Assembly (NCBI GenBank): GCA_031400455.1
Contig: JANNPX010000002.1
Span: forward strand, 24,741-88,740
Direction: 5' to 3'
From: JANXYW01 sp031400455
Lineage (GTDB): Bacteria > Chloroflexota > Dehalococcoidia > DSTF01 > JACRBR01
DNA: 64,000 nt
Shown: piece after piece, positions 52,454 to 61,532 of the stretch
How the letters are laid out: every line of letters begins with the position of its first letter
How positions within the stretch are numbered: position 1 is the first letter of the stretch
Program-made: the position numbers and the translations under genes
Notes under the pieces: generated by a model
What the model was told of the DNA's origin: nothing
The model's database searches: none
The model's input: only the letters and a program-made list of their open reading frames with translations

Positions 52454-53563
52454 TTACGAGAGTTGGGATGACGCCAGCAGGAGCGATAGGGCACCCCGCG
52501 CGGCGTCCAAGAAGATCGGCAGGTCGGACGCGTCGTCCAGCGCCTCCGCGAAGACGGAAGCGTCGTCAGTGGCGACCTGGTCAACCGTGCGATGGTCGAA
52601 GCGGTCCGGCCATTCTTCGCGCACGTGCATATGAGCGCTCTCGGCGTGTGACTGCACGACGAATTCACCACCCGCCGCCCTAACCTTAATCTCCGTGACG
52701 CGCGCGGCCGGTTCGCCGCTGCCAGAGAGCTTGACCGTGACCCCGCGGCTGCGGTCGTAGAGGGTGGCGGAGATCGAGCTAGCGTCACGCTCTGCTTCGG
52801 CCAGCGATAGGCCAAGGCACGAAATGAACCAGCCAGCGAGGAGGAGCATCTCGCTGGAGATGCCTGCGCCACCAGTGATCTCAATCGACTGCAGATCTGA
52901 CAGGCGCTCGACGCCAGCCTGGCCGTCGAAGAACTGGGCGACGAGCGCTCGCCAGCCGGCGAGCCGCCGCCATGCGAGATCGCAGACGGCGACATCGTGT
53001 TTTCGGCGGGCGCTCAGCACCGACTGGAGCGTGACGGTGATGTCGGTGGCGTCGGCGGTGTCGACGAACACGATCTCCGCGCTATCGATGAGCTCAGACG
53101 CAAGGTGGGATTCGAGGTCAATCGGTCCGACCACCCAGACATTCAACGGGAGTTCCGTCACGAGCAGCGCGAGCACCGAGGAGGCGAGAGCCAACTGATC
53201 GTTAGGCCCCGCCTTGAGCACGACCTCCTCCGAACAGACGTGACGGCCGCCGGTGGTGGTGCGCCAGCAGAGCGCCGAAATCGAAGCCTCCAATTTGGTT
53301 CGGTCAGGCGATGTCACGGCGAGCACACCGCGGCAGGGATGGCGCTGAGGGAGCGACTCCATCACACGCTCGAATCGTTCAACGGTCCACGTCTCTGGAC
53401 CCACCGCGACGAAGTTCATGGTGCGGAGCCGGACCGACGAATCGTCGACGCCTGGCTCGGCCGTCTCTCGCCAGAGCCGGGTAAATTCGGCCTCTATCGC
53501 TGCGGGCGAGATGCCGATCGGCCGGTCGTCGAGTCGCTCAATCGGCGTTACATTCGATGCCAT
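52454..53563 (-). CDS. opcA: Glucose-6-phosphate dehydrogenase assembly protein OpcA
   Basis: A 369-residue protein of the OpcA family, which in cyanobacteria and actinobacteria is an allosteric activator/assembly factor for Zwf. Typical blocks are NFVAVGPETWTVERFERVME, HPCRGVLAV, CSEEVVLKAG and LPLNVWVVGPIDLES. ATG 53563 is chosen; it overlaps the 3' end of zwf by 16 bp. The frame continues upstream inside zwf without OpcA similarity. It is the last gene of the pentose phosphate operon. Confidence 0.9.
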   Translation of the reverse strand: MASNVTPIERLDDRPIGISPAAIEAEFTRLWRETAEPGVDDSSVRLRTMNFVAVGPETWTVERFERVMESLPQRHPCRGVLAVTSPDRTKLEASISALCWRTTTGGRHVCSEEVVLKAGPNDQLALASSVLALLVTELPLNVWVVGPIDLESHLASELIDSAEIVFVDTADATDITVTLQSVLSARRKHDVAVCDLAWRRLAGWRALVAQFFDGQAGVERLSDLQSIEITGGAGISSEMLLLAGWFISCLGLSLAEAERDASSISATLYDRSRGVTVKLSGSGEPAARVTEIKVRAAGGEFVVQSHAESAHMHVREEWPDRFDHRTVDQVATDDASVFAEALDDASDLPIFLDAARGALSLLLASSQLS

Positions 53564-55077
53564 TCGCGTCCGTCCCGTTCCATAAGCTCGCGCGCCGCGT
53601 CCGGTCCCCAGCTGCCTGCTTCGTATTGCTTCAGCGGCGAAGCGCCGTCCGCCCAGGCATCGAGTACAGGCGTCAGCAGCTCCCAAGAAGCCTCGACACC
53701 GTCCCACCTCGTGAACAGGGTGGAATCACCGAGCATCGCGTCGAGGAGGAGTCGCTCGTAGGCCTCGGGCGGATCGACGCCGAAGGAGCTTCCGTAGCGG
53801 AAGTCCATGTTCACGGGCCGCACATCCGAGCGTGTGCCGGGCACCTTCGCGCCGAAGCGGAGGGAGATGCCCTCATCCGGCTGAATGCGCAGGACGAGCA
53901 GATTCGGCGTCGGGTTGTCGCCACCCATCTGGCGAAAAAGCTGGAGCGGAGCGGTCTTGAATGTGATCGCGACCTCCGTTGCGCGCTTGGGGAGCCGCTT
54001 GCCGACGCGAAGGTAGAACGGGACTCCCGACCAGCGCCAGTTCTCGACCTCAAGACGGAGGGCGGTGTAGGTCTCCGTCCGGGAGTCCGGCGCTACGCCC
54101 TCTTCCTCGCGATAGCCGGGCACCATCTCGCCGAGGATCGCGCCGGCGACGTACTGGGCGCGCACGGTGTCGCGATCGATGTCGTCGATGGGCTTGATGG
54201 CATGGAACACCTTAGCCTTCTCGTCGCGGACGGCGTCGCCGCCGAACGAGGCGACGGGCTCCATTGCTACGAGCGCAAGCACCTGCATGAGATGGTTCTG
54301 CACCATGTCTCGCAGCCCGCCGGATTCCTCGTAGTAGCCGCCGCGCCCCTCAACGCCTACGGTCTCACCGACTGAGACCTGCACGCTGTCGACGTAGCGG
54401 CGGTTCCAGACCGGCTCGAAAATGCCGTTGCCGAAGCGGAACACCATAATGTTCTGGACGGTCTCTTTGCCGAGATAGTGGTCGATGCGGTAGATGTAGC
54501 GCTCGCGGAACACCTCACCTATCGCTGCATCGAGCTTGCGTGCCGACGGAAGATCGCGGCCATACGGCTTCTCGACGACCAGGCGCGTCCAGGAGCCCGG
54601 GCGGGGCTGCGCTAGTTGCGCAGCGCCCAGGTTCTGAGCGATCGTCGCGTAGGCATCCGGCGGCGTCGCGAGGTAGAAGAGGCGATTTCCGGCCGAGCCG
54701 TGCGCGTCGTCCTGGGCGTTCAGCCGCTCGCCCAAGCGGGCGTAGCCGGCCGGGTCGTTGAATGTCGACGAGACGTAGTGGAGTCCGCGGGCGAAGCTGT
54801 CCCAGAGCTCTTCCTGCAACGGCTCTCGCGAGAATTTCGCGACGGCTTCCTTCATCACGGCGCGGAATTGCTCATCGGTCCAGTCTCGCCGAGCGAACCC
54901 GACGACGGAGAAACCGCCGGGGAGCAGCCGCTCGCGCGCCAGATTGTAGAGGGCGGGCATCAGCTTGCGAGCCGTGAGGTCGCCTGTGGCGCCAAATACG
55001 ACGGCGGCGCAGGCGTCCGGTGCGCGATGGAGGCGCATGCCTGCGCGCAGGGGATTGACGGGTGTTTCAGAGGTCAT
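53548..55077 (-). CDS. zwf: Glucose-6-phosphate 1-dehydrogenase
   Basis: First enzyme of the oxidative pentose phosphate pathway, producing NADPH. The 509-residue protein has the cofactor motif VVFGATGDLTARKLMPALY, the substrate/catalytic signature RIDHYLGKETVQNIMVFRF with the conserved Asp-His, and EKPYGRDLPSA. ATG 55077 overlaps the gnd stop (ATGA); the opcA start overlaps its end. Length and motifs are typical. Confidence 0.96.
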   Translation of the reverse strand: MTSETPVNPLRAGMRLHRAPDACAAVVFGATGDLTARKLMPALYNLARERLLPGGFSVVGFARRDWTDEQFRAVMKEAVAKFSREPLQEELWDSFARGLHYVSSTFNDPAGYARLGERLNAQDDAHGSAGNRLFYLATPPDAYATIAQNLGAAQLAQPRPGSWTRLVVEKPYGRDLPSARKLDAAIGEVFRERYIYRIDHYLGKETVQNIMVFRFGNGIFEPVWNRRYVDSVQVSVGETVGVEGRGGYYEESGGLRDMVQNHLMQVLALVAMEPVASFGGDAVRDEKAKVFHAIKPIDDIDRDTVRAQYVAGAILGEMVPGYREEEGVAPDSRTETYTALRLEVENWRWSGVPFYLRVGKRLPKRATEVAITFKTAPLQLFRQMGGDNPTPNLLVLRIQPDEGISLRFGAKVPGTRSDVRPVNMDFRYGSSFGVDPPEAYERLLLDAMLGDSTLFTRWDGVEASWELLTPVLDAWADGASPLKQYEAGSWGPDAARELMERDGREWHRM

Positions 55078-55985
55078 GAGGTCGCCGCGTCGGCAGGCTT
55101 GACGGCGTGGCCGCCAAACTCGTTGCGGAGGGCAGCCTGGACCTTTGCACTGAACGACGACGGCTGGCGCGACGCGAAGCGCCGCATGAGCGACAACGTG
55201 ATGATCGGGAGCGGCACGTCCTGGTCGAGCGCCTCCTGCACAGTCCAGCGCCCTTCGCCGGAGTCCTGCACGAAGCCCTGAATCGAATCGAGCCTCGGAT
55301 CCCGCTCGAAAGCCCGCTCGGCGAGGTCGAGCATCCACGACCGCACGACGGAGCCGCGGCGCCACAAGGCAGCGACCTGTTGCAGGTCGAGGTCGAACTT
55401 CGATCCGGCGAGTAGTTCGAATCCCTCACCGTAGGCGGCCATCATGCCGTACTCGATGCCGTTATGGACCATCTTCGTGAAGTGTCCTGCGCCGCTCGGG
55501 CCGACGTGGGCGTATCCGTCTTCTGGTGCCAGCGTCTTGAATGCGGGCTCGACGTGCGCGAACGCTTCGTCGGTGCCGCCGACCATCAGGCAGAAGCCCT
55601 CCTTGAGGCCCCAGATGCCACCGCTCGTGCCGGCATCTACATACGCGACTCCGCGCGCACCCGCGTCGGCGGCGCGGCGCATGGAATCGTGGTAGTTCGA
55701 GTTGCCGCCGTCGACAATCGTGTCACCCTTCTCGAGTAGTGGTACGAGTTGGTCGACCGTCGACTGTGTGGCATCTCCGGATGGCACCATCATCCAGACG
55801 GCGCGGCGCGGTGGCAGCTTTGACACGAGGTCCGAAAGCGACGATGCACCGGTGGCGCCGGACTTCTCGGACGCAGCCACGGCGTCTTCGCTGAGATCCG
55901 AGACGACGACGCGATGGCCGCCGTTGAGAAGGCGCTGCGTCATGTTCGCGCCCATACGGCCGAGGCCGATCATGCCGATATCCAC
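55074..55985 (-). CDS. gnd: 6-phosphogluconate dehydrogenase, short (GndA/YqeC-like) form
   Basis: Oxidatively decarboxylates 6-phosphogluconate to ribulose-5-phosphate. The 303-residue protein is the short dimeric type rather than the 470-residue form. It has the cofactor motif MIGLGRMGANMTQRLLNGGH, the substrate loop DGGNSNYHDSMRRA, DAGTSGGIWGL and the catalytic Lys in GPSGAGHFTKMVHNGIEYG. Short forms are often NAD-dependent; the Asp near the end of the second strand (VVVSDLS) fits NAD rather than NADP use. It is followed directly by zwf. Confidence 0.94.
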   Translation of the reverse strand: MDIGMIGLGRMGANMTQRLLNGGHRVVVSDLSEDAVAASEKSGATGASSLSDLVSKLPPRRAVWMMVPSGDATQSTVDQLVPLLEKGDTIVDGGNSNYHDSMRRAADAGARGVAYVDAGTSGGIWGLKEGFCLMVGGTDEAFAHVEPAFKTLAPEDGYAHVGPSGAGHFTKMVHNGIEYGMMAAYGEGFELLAGSKFDLDLQQVAALWRRGSVVRSWMLDLAERAFERDPRLDSIQGFVQDSGEGRWTVQEALDQDVPLPIITLSLMRRFASRQPSSFSAKVQAALRNEFGGHAVKPADAATS

Positions 55986-55987
55986 TG

Positions 55988-57691
55988 CTACCTCCCCGCC
56001 TGAACGCGCGGCGCGGCCGCCGTGCGCGCTACATCGATGAGCTGCACCAACCCGGACTCGACATCGGAGCCGAGGTGAACGCGCACCACAGGCCGGCCGT
56101 GAGCGGCCAGCGACTCGAAGTCGCCAATACTCTGCGCTCGATTGAGTTGGCCGAACGTGAACGGCTTCGCCGGGATCGTTATGTCGTGCTCACAGGATGC
56201 CGTCACTTGAAGGAACGTACCTCTCGCCGGACCGCCTTTGTGAAGCTGCCCGGTCGAATGCAGAAATCGCGGGCCGTACCCGAGCGTAGTTGCCACGCGA
56301 CGAGCGTCGCGAACGATGCTCCGGATTTGCTCGAGAGCGGCATTCACGGATGGCGTGGGCTGAAGATACGCGGTGATGGCGAGATAGTCGCCGTCGGTGA
56401 GCGAGCTGAACATGCCGTCGAGTGCGCCTGCTAACGACTCCGGTACGTCGCTTCCGCCCCGCATCACCATGACGCCGGAATGGCTTGGCGTCGGGGAGTC
56501 GAGCTGACCGGTGGTCTCGAATTCCTTCAGGACGCGACTCGTGTTGTCTTTCGACTCCTGTACATTCGGTTCATCGAAGGGGTTGATCCCGAGGACGTGG
56601 CCCGCAATTGCGACAGCGAACTCCCACGTGAAGAACTCGCCGCCCAAATCGTAGACATCGTCGAGATCAATGACGATGGTTGGCTGTCCCTCTTCCTGGA
56701 GCGCGTCCACGAAGGCGTCCTCAGCATCGTTTGCGTCACCCTTCAGCCGGAGTTGCACAAACAGCCGGTCGTTGCCGTAGTGAGCCGGAGTGCCGTACGG
56801 CTCGGAGGCAACGGGGAGGATGCCGCGCCCCTCCTTGCCGGTGCTCTCCGCGATGAGCTGCTCGACCCAGAGACCGAACGACGCGGTCTGCGGAGAAACG
56901 ACGAACGTGCACTTGTCGCGACCGGCCAGGGCCAGTTCACCCAGCACTACACCGAGGCGCAGCGCGTCGCTACTCGGGGCACGCGCATCCGCGCCCGCAG
57001 CGATGCCGCGGTCGATCAGCCTCGCTACGTCGACGCCGGCGACGGCGGCCGGCGCGAGGCCGAAGTAGGAGAGCGCGGAGTATCGGCCGCCGATGTCTCC
57101 GGGATTGACGAAAGCCTTGCGGAAGCCGTGCTCCTGCGCGAGTGCCTCGAGCGGCGTGCCAGCGTCAGTAACCGCGACGAAGTTCTCGCCCGCGTGTCCG
57201 GGCTTCGCTCGTTCGACCAGATCGTGGAAGTAGGCGAAGAGCGAAAGGGCCTCGATCGTGGTGCCAGACTTCGACGAGACGAAGAAGAGCGTACGAGCGA
57301 TATCGACGTGATCGCTGACAGCCAAGATCGTCGCGGGGTCGGTCGTGTCGAGGACGTGTAGCTTGAGCCAGCCCACAGCGCCGTGATCGGCGATGCTCTG
57401 GCGGAGGACCTCGGGCGCGAGCGAACTGCCGCCCATGCCCAGCACGACGGCGTCGGCGAAGCCGTCCGCCTTCACTTGATTCGCGAACGCCGCGATCTCG
57501 GCGACGGCGGCGCGCATCTGCGAGGCGACTTCGAGCCAGCCCAGCCGGTTGCCGACCGAGCGTTCGCGGGCCTCATCGCCGCCCCAGAACGTGACATCGC
57601 GACGCCACATACGGTCGGCCCCGCCCCCCGCTGCCAGCGTTGCGATTCGCTGGTCAACGCGCGGCTGCAACGCGCCCAGCGCGAACTTCAC
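55988..57691 (-). CDS. pgi: Glucose-6-phosphate isomerase
   Basis: Interconverts glucose-6-phosphate and fructose-6-phosphate. The 567-residue protein has the first SIS domain with VVLGMGGSSLAPEVLRQS and FVSSKSGTTIEALSLFAYF, the catalytic region VNPGDIGGRYSALSYFG, and a second SIS-like half. Length and motifs match the bacterial PGI form often found next to or fused with transaldolase; here they are separate genes overlapping by ATGA at 57688-57691. It makes the fructose-6-phosphate used by GlmS and by the non-oxidative branch. Confidence 0.93.
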   Translation of the reverse strand: MKFALGALQPRVDQRIATLAAGGGADRMWRRDVTFWGGDEARERSVGNRLGWLEVASQMRAAVAEIAAFANQVKADGFADAVVLGMGGSSLAPEVLRQSIADHGAVGWLKLHVLDTTDPATILAVSDHVDIARTLFFVSSKSGTTIEALSLFAYFHDLVERAKPGHAGENFVAVTDAGTPLEALAQEHGFRKAFVNPGDIGGRYSALSYFGLAPAAVAGVDVARLIDRGIAAGADARAPSSDALRLGVVLGELALAGRDKCTFVVSPQTASFGLWVEQLIAESTGKEGRGILPVASEPYGTPAHYGNDRLFVQLRLKGDANDAEDAFVDALQEEGQPTIVIDLDDVYDLGGEFFTWEFAVAIAGHVLGINPFDEPNVQESKDNTSRVLKEFETTGQLDSPTPSHSGVMVMRGGSDVPESLAGALDGMFSSLTDGDYLAITAYLQPTPSVNAALEQIRSIVRDARRVATTLGYGPRFLHSTGQLHKGGPARGTFLQVTASCEHDITIPAKPFTFGQLNRAQSIGDFESLAAHGRPVVRVHLGSDVESGLVQLIDVARTAAAPRVQAGR

Positions 57692-58836
57692 GCAGCACCG
57701 GCCTTTGCACGAAGTTTGTCGGCCTTCTCAGCCACGATCGCATTGATCTGCTGGAACGACTTCGAGAACGCTTCCACGCCTTCGCGCTGCAGCTCATCCG
57801 TGACGTCGTCAATCGAAATGCCGTTGGCCGCGAGCCGCTTCATCACCCCGTGCGCCTCGGCTAGGCCTTCGTCGATGGTTCGGCGCGCATGGCCGTGATC
57901 GCGGAACGCGTCGATGGTTGCAGGAGGCATCGTGTTCACGGTGTCGGGGCCTATCAGCTCCTGGATGTAGAGGATGTCGCTGTAGGCCTTGTTCTTCGTG
58001 CCAGTGCTTGCCCAGAGCGGCCGCTGGCTGTGCGCACCGGCGGATTCGAGCTTCTTGAACCGTTCGCTGCCGAACACCGCGAGGAAGCGTTCGTACGCGA
58101 TCTTGGCGTTCGCCACCGCCGCCTTGCCCAGCAGCGACACTAGCTCGGCGCGCTCCGCGTCCGTCTTCGCCGCAGCGATCCTGGCGTCGAGGCGCTTGTC
58201 CGTTGTCGTATCGACGCGGCTGACGAAGAAGCTGGCGACGGAGTGCATGCGCGAAACGTCTTGGCTGGCGGCCAACCGCCGCTCGATGCCGCGAATGTAG
58301 GACTCCATCACCTGCTCGTAGAAGCTGATCGCGAAGATGAGCGTGATGTTGACGTTGATGCCCGCGGCGATGCATTCCTCGATCGCCGGAATGCCTTCGT
58401 TCGTCGCGGGGATCTTCACGAGCAGGTTGGGCCGATCGATCTTCGCCCACCACCGCTTCGCCTCGTCGATCGTCGGCTGTGTCTGGAACGCCTTGTCAGG
58501 CGAGACTTCGATGCTCACGTAACCATCACCGCCATCCGATGCGTCATACACCGGGCGCAGGAGATCAGCGGCGGCGCGGATATCCTCGATGGCGATCTCT
58601 TCGAACATGTCCGCCGGTGCGACGCCGCGCCGCACGAGGCCCGCAATCTGCGCATCGTAGTCGTCTGCGGCGCCGATGGCCTGCGCAAAGATCGTGGGGT
58701 TGGCCGTGACGCCGCGGATGCCGTCCTGTTCGATGTACCGCTTCAGGCCGCCATCGTGAAGCATGTCGCGGCGGATGAAGTCTAGCCACGGCGACTGCCG
58801 CTGCTTCTCATACAGGTCGACCATCGGGTTACCCAT
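57688..58836 (-). CDS. tal: Transaldolase
   Basis: A 382-residue class I aldolase transferring a dihydroxyacetone unit in the non-oxidative pentose phosphate pathway. It has the N-terminal SPWLDFIRRDMLHDG, the signature GVTANPTIFAQAI, YVSIEVSPDKAFQT, and the Schiff-base Lys in LLVKIPATNEGIPAI. ATG 58836 is backed by AGGAG eight bases upstream; the next ATG at 58824 is a weaker alternative. It overlaps the end of rpiB by 8 bp and the start of pgi by 4 bp. Confidence 0.95.
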   Translation of the reverse strand: MGNPMVDLYEKQRQSPWLDFIRRDMLHDGGLKRYIEQDGIRGVTANPTIFAQAIGAADDYDAQIAGLVRRGVAPADMFEEIAIEDIRAAADLLRPVYDASDGGDGYVSIEVSPDKAFQTQPTIDEAKRWWAKIDRPNLLVKIPATNEGIPAIEECIAAGINVNITLIFAISFYEQVMESYIRGIERRLAASQDVSRMHSVASFFVSRVDTTTDKRLDARIAAAKTDAERAELVSLLGKAAVANAKIAYERFLAVFGSERFKKLESAGAHSQRPLWASTGTKNKAYSDILYIQELIGPDTVNTMPPATIDAFRDHGHARRTIDEGLAEAHGVMKRLAANGISIDDVTDELQREGVEAFSKSFQQINAIVAEKADKLRAKAGAA

Positions 58837-59302
58837 CGATCTGCTCCTTCGCGCGCGTGAAGCGCGCCTCGATTGCGTTGACCTTGTCGAGCCGGCGCTG
58901 GTGACGCGGGTCTCCCGAAAACCGCGCCCCAACGAAGGCGCGAACCAGCTCGATCACAAGCTCAGGCCCGACAATACGCGCTCCGAGCGTCAGCACATTC
59001 ATGTCGTCATGTTCGACGCCCTGGTGGGCTGAGTAGGTATCGTGGCAGACCGCTGCGCGAATGCCCGGGATCTTGTTCGCGGCAATGGATGCACCGACGC
59101 CGCTGCCGCACAGCATGATGCCGCGCTCGGCCTCGCCCAGTGTGATACTCAGCCCAACGGCCTCGGCGAAGTCCGGATAGTCGACCGGTGATGTATCGAA
59201 CGCGCCCTTGTCGACGACGTCGTGCCCGAGGCGGCGCAGTTCGTCCATCACCGTCTGCTTCATCGGAAAGCCCGCGTGGTCTGAACCGACTGCAACGCGC
59301 AT
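58829..59302 (-). CDS. rpiB: Ribose-5-phosphate isomerase B
   Basis: Interconverts ribose-5-phosphate and ribulose-5-phosphate. The 157-residue protein has MRVAVGSDHAGFPMKQ and the active-site stretch IMLCGSGVGASIAANKIPG, with the catalytic Cys in LCGSG, then HDTYSAHQGVEHDDMNVLTLG. I prefer ATG 59302 over the adjacent GTG 59305 as it gives the family N-terminus. It follows tkt within 2 bp. Confidence 0.95.
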   Translation of the reverse strand: MRVAVGSDHAGFPMKQTVMDELRRLGHDVVDKGAFDTSPVDYPDFAEAVGLSITLGEAERGIMLCGSGVGASIAANKIPGIRAAVCHDTYSAHQGVEHDDMNVLTLGARIVGPELVIELVRAFVGARFSGDPRHQRRLDKVNAIEARFTRAKEQIDG

Positions 59303-59304
59303 CA

Positions 59305-61338
59305 CTATGCCTTTACGCCGCTCAGACGCTCAACGACCGCGAGCGTGCGGTTAGCTACATTCTCGGCAGTGAAGCCAAGCTTCTCGAATATGGTCGCAGC
59401 GGGCGCAGATGCACCAAAACGGCCATCGATGCCTATCGCGTCTCCGGCATCGCCGATCCAGCGGCGCCAGCCGAACGTCACGCCTGCTTCCACAGACACG
59501 CGGGCGCGGACGGCAGGTGGCAGTACTTCGTCGCGGTACGCCTGCTCCTGAGCCTCGAAGAGCTCCCAGCACGGCATGCTGACCACGCTGGCGTTGATCC
59601 CACGTTCTCGCAGCAGCTGCTGCGCCTCGACGGCGAGACCGACTTCAGAGCCGGTCGCAATGATGATCGCGTCCGGACGACTGCCGTTGGCTTCGCTGAC
59701 GACGTATGCGCCACGAAGCAGACCACGCGCCCCGCCGTTGGCCGTGCCTGCGAGGTTCGGCAGCGCCTGGCGCGAGAACGCGAGCACGGTAGGGCCGTGA
59801 TGCTCAATCGCTGCCTTCCAAGCCATCGCCGACTCGTTCGCATCGGCCGGACGGATGACGTTCACGCGGGGCATCGTGCGGAGCGCAGCGAGATGCTCGA
59901 TCGGTTGGTGCGTCGGCCCGTCTTCGCCCAGGCCGACGCTGTCGTGCGTGAAGACGTAGATCGCGCGAAAGCCGCTGAGCGCCGCGATGCGGATCGCCGG
60001 GCGATTGTAGTCGGAGAACGTGAGGAACGTGCCGGCGAACGGAACTACGCCACCATGTGCGGCCATCCCATTGATCGCGGCACCCATCGCATGCTCGCGT
60101 ACGCCAAAGTAGATGTTGCGCCCTGCCGGATCATCGGGCGAATTGACACCCTTACCCTTCAACTCGGTGTTATTGGACTCGCTGAGATCTGCTGCACCGC
60201 CGAGCAAGAGGGGCAACGCATCCGCGAGCGCGTTCAGCGTCGCGCCGGAAGCGACGCGAGATGCCACGGCTTTGTCGTCCAGCGCCCATGAAGGCAGCGC
60301 GGCATCCCATCCAGCGGGCAGTCGTCCGGCCATCGCTTCGGAGTACTGATGTGCTTCTTCCGCGTGCGCCTTCGCGTACGCATCGAACCGCGACTGCCAT
60401 TCGGCCTGCAGCCGCGTGCCACGGTCGATGGCCTTGCGGCAGTGCGCGAGCGCCTCCGCCGGCACGAAGAACGGCTTATCCTCGGGCCAGCCGTACGCCC
60501 GTTTCGTCAACGTGACTTCCTCGGCGCCTAACGGCGTGCCGTGCGCCTTTGAGGTGTCCTGCTTGTTTGGGCTGCCAAAGCCGATGTGGGTTCGGGCAAT
60601 GATGATCGACGGGCGTTGATCGCTCTTCGAGGCGCGTAACGCTGCATCGACCTCGGCGGCAACCATGCCGTTGATGTGCTGCACATGCCAGCCGTAGGCC
60701 TCGTATCGCTTGCCGGTGTCCTCTGTGAACGCGAGGCTCGTGGGGCCATCGAGTTGGACGAGATTGGCGTCGTAGAGGCAGATCAGCTTGCCGAGCCGCT
60801 GATGACCGGCGAGCGACGCCGCCTCGTGCGTGATGCCTTCCTGCATGTCGCCGTCGCTGGCGAGCACGTATGTGTAGTGGTCGACGATCGCCGAGCCGGG
60901 CCGGTTGAAGGTTGCGCCGAGAAAGCGCTCGGCGAACGCCATGCCGACGGCGGTCGCGAATCCCTGGCCGAGCGGTCCCGTCGTCGTCTCGATGCCGGCG
61001 ATTGTGCGGCTTTCGGGGTGGCCGGCGGTCGGATATCCCCACTGGCGGAAGTGCTCGATGTCATCGAGCGTGATGCCGCTGTATCCGGTGAGGTAGAGCA
61101 AGCTGTAGAGCAGCATGGACGCATGACCGGCGGACAGAACGAAACGGTCACGATCGGGCCAGTTCGGATCCGCGGGATTGTGCTTCAGAAAGCGATCCCA
61201 GAGCACGTACGTCATGAGCGCGGCGCCCATCGGCGCGCCGGGGTGACCGGAGTTCGCCTGCTGCACAGCGTCGATGGAGAGCGTGCGAATGGTATTCACG
61301 CACGATTCGTCGAGTTCGTTGAGATCCACGTCGATCAT
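59305..61338 (-). CDS. tkt: Transketolase
   Basis: A 677-residue thiamine-diphosphate enzyme that transfers two-carbon ketol units. The N-terminal domain has SGHPGAPMGAALMTYVLW and the ThDP/metal motif SDGDMQEGITHEAASLAGH. The middle domain has NIYFGVREHAMGAAINGMA with the catalytic Glu and HDSVGLGEDGPTHQPIEHLA; the C-terminal domain has SVEAGVTFGWRRWIG. ATG 61338 is chosen; the frame extends upstream but without similarity. It is the first gene of the seven-gene operon, preceded by TATAAT at 61472-61477. Confidence 0.96.
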   Translation of the reverse strand: MIDVDLNELDESCVNTIRTLSIDAVQQANSGHPGAPMGAALMTYVLWDRFLKHNPADPNWPDRDRFVLSAGHASMLLYSLLYLTGYSGITLDDIEHFRQWGYPTAGHPESRTIAGIETTTGPLGQGFATAVGMAFAERFLGATFNRPGSAIVDHYTYVLASDGDMQEGITHEAASLAGHQRLGKLICLYDANLVQLDGPTSLAFTEDTGKRYEAYGWHVQHINGMVAAEVDAALRASKSDQRPSIIIARTHIGFGSPNKQDTSKAHGTPLGAEEVTLTKRAYGWPEDKPFFVPAEALAHCRKAIDRGTRLQAEWQSRFDAYAKAHAEEAHQYSEAMAGRLPAGWDAALPSWALDDKAVASRVASGATLNALADALPLLLGGAADLSESNNTELKGKGVNSPDDPAGRNIYFGVREHAMGAAINGMAAHGGVVPFAGTFLTFSDYNRPAIRIAALSGFRAIYVFTHDSVGLGEDGPTHQPIEHLAALRTMPRVNVIRPADANESAMAWKAAIEHHGPTVLAFSRQALPNLAGTANGGARGLLRGAYVVSEANGSRPDAIIIATGSEVGLAVEAQQLLRERGINASVVSMPCWELFEAQEQAYRDEVLPPAVRARVSVEAGVTFGWRRWIGDAGDAIGIDGRFGASAPAATIFEKLGFTAENVANRTLAVVERLSGVKA

Positions 61339-61471
61339 GCAACCGTCTTTCCGGTGTACAGCGGGGATGCGGATGGAGAAGGGGGCGACGGTGCAGGGAG
61401 AGGAGGCGACGTGGCCGATGGACGAAGTTCTGCTTCCGTAATCCACATCCTGTGCGTTGCGCGGCTTCCTG

Positions 61472-61477
61472 ATTATA
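61472..61477 (-). promoter_or_regulatory. -10 box of the pentose phosphate operon
   Basis: A perfect TATAAT on the minus strand (ATTATA on plus) lies about 135 bp before the tkt start in a 194-bp gap. No recognisable -35 stands 17 bp upstream (GC-rich). The long leader leaves space for regulation, but I see no riboswitch-like fold there. Confidence 0.5.
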
Positions 61478-61532
61478 CCGAGCGGATATCGCCGGGCGGC
61501 TCGCTTATGTTGCCTCGAAGCAACCCGATTTC

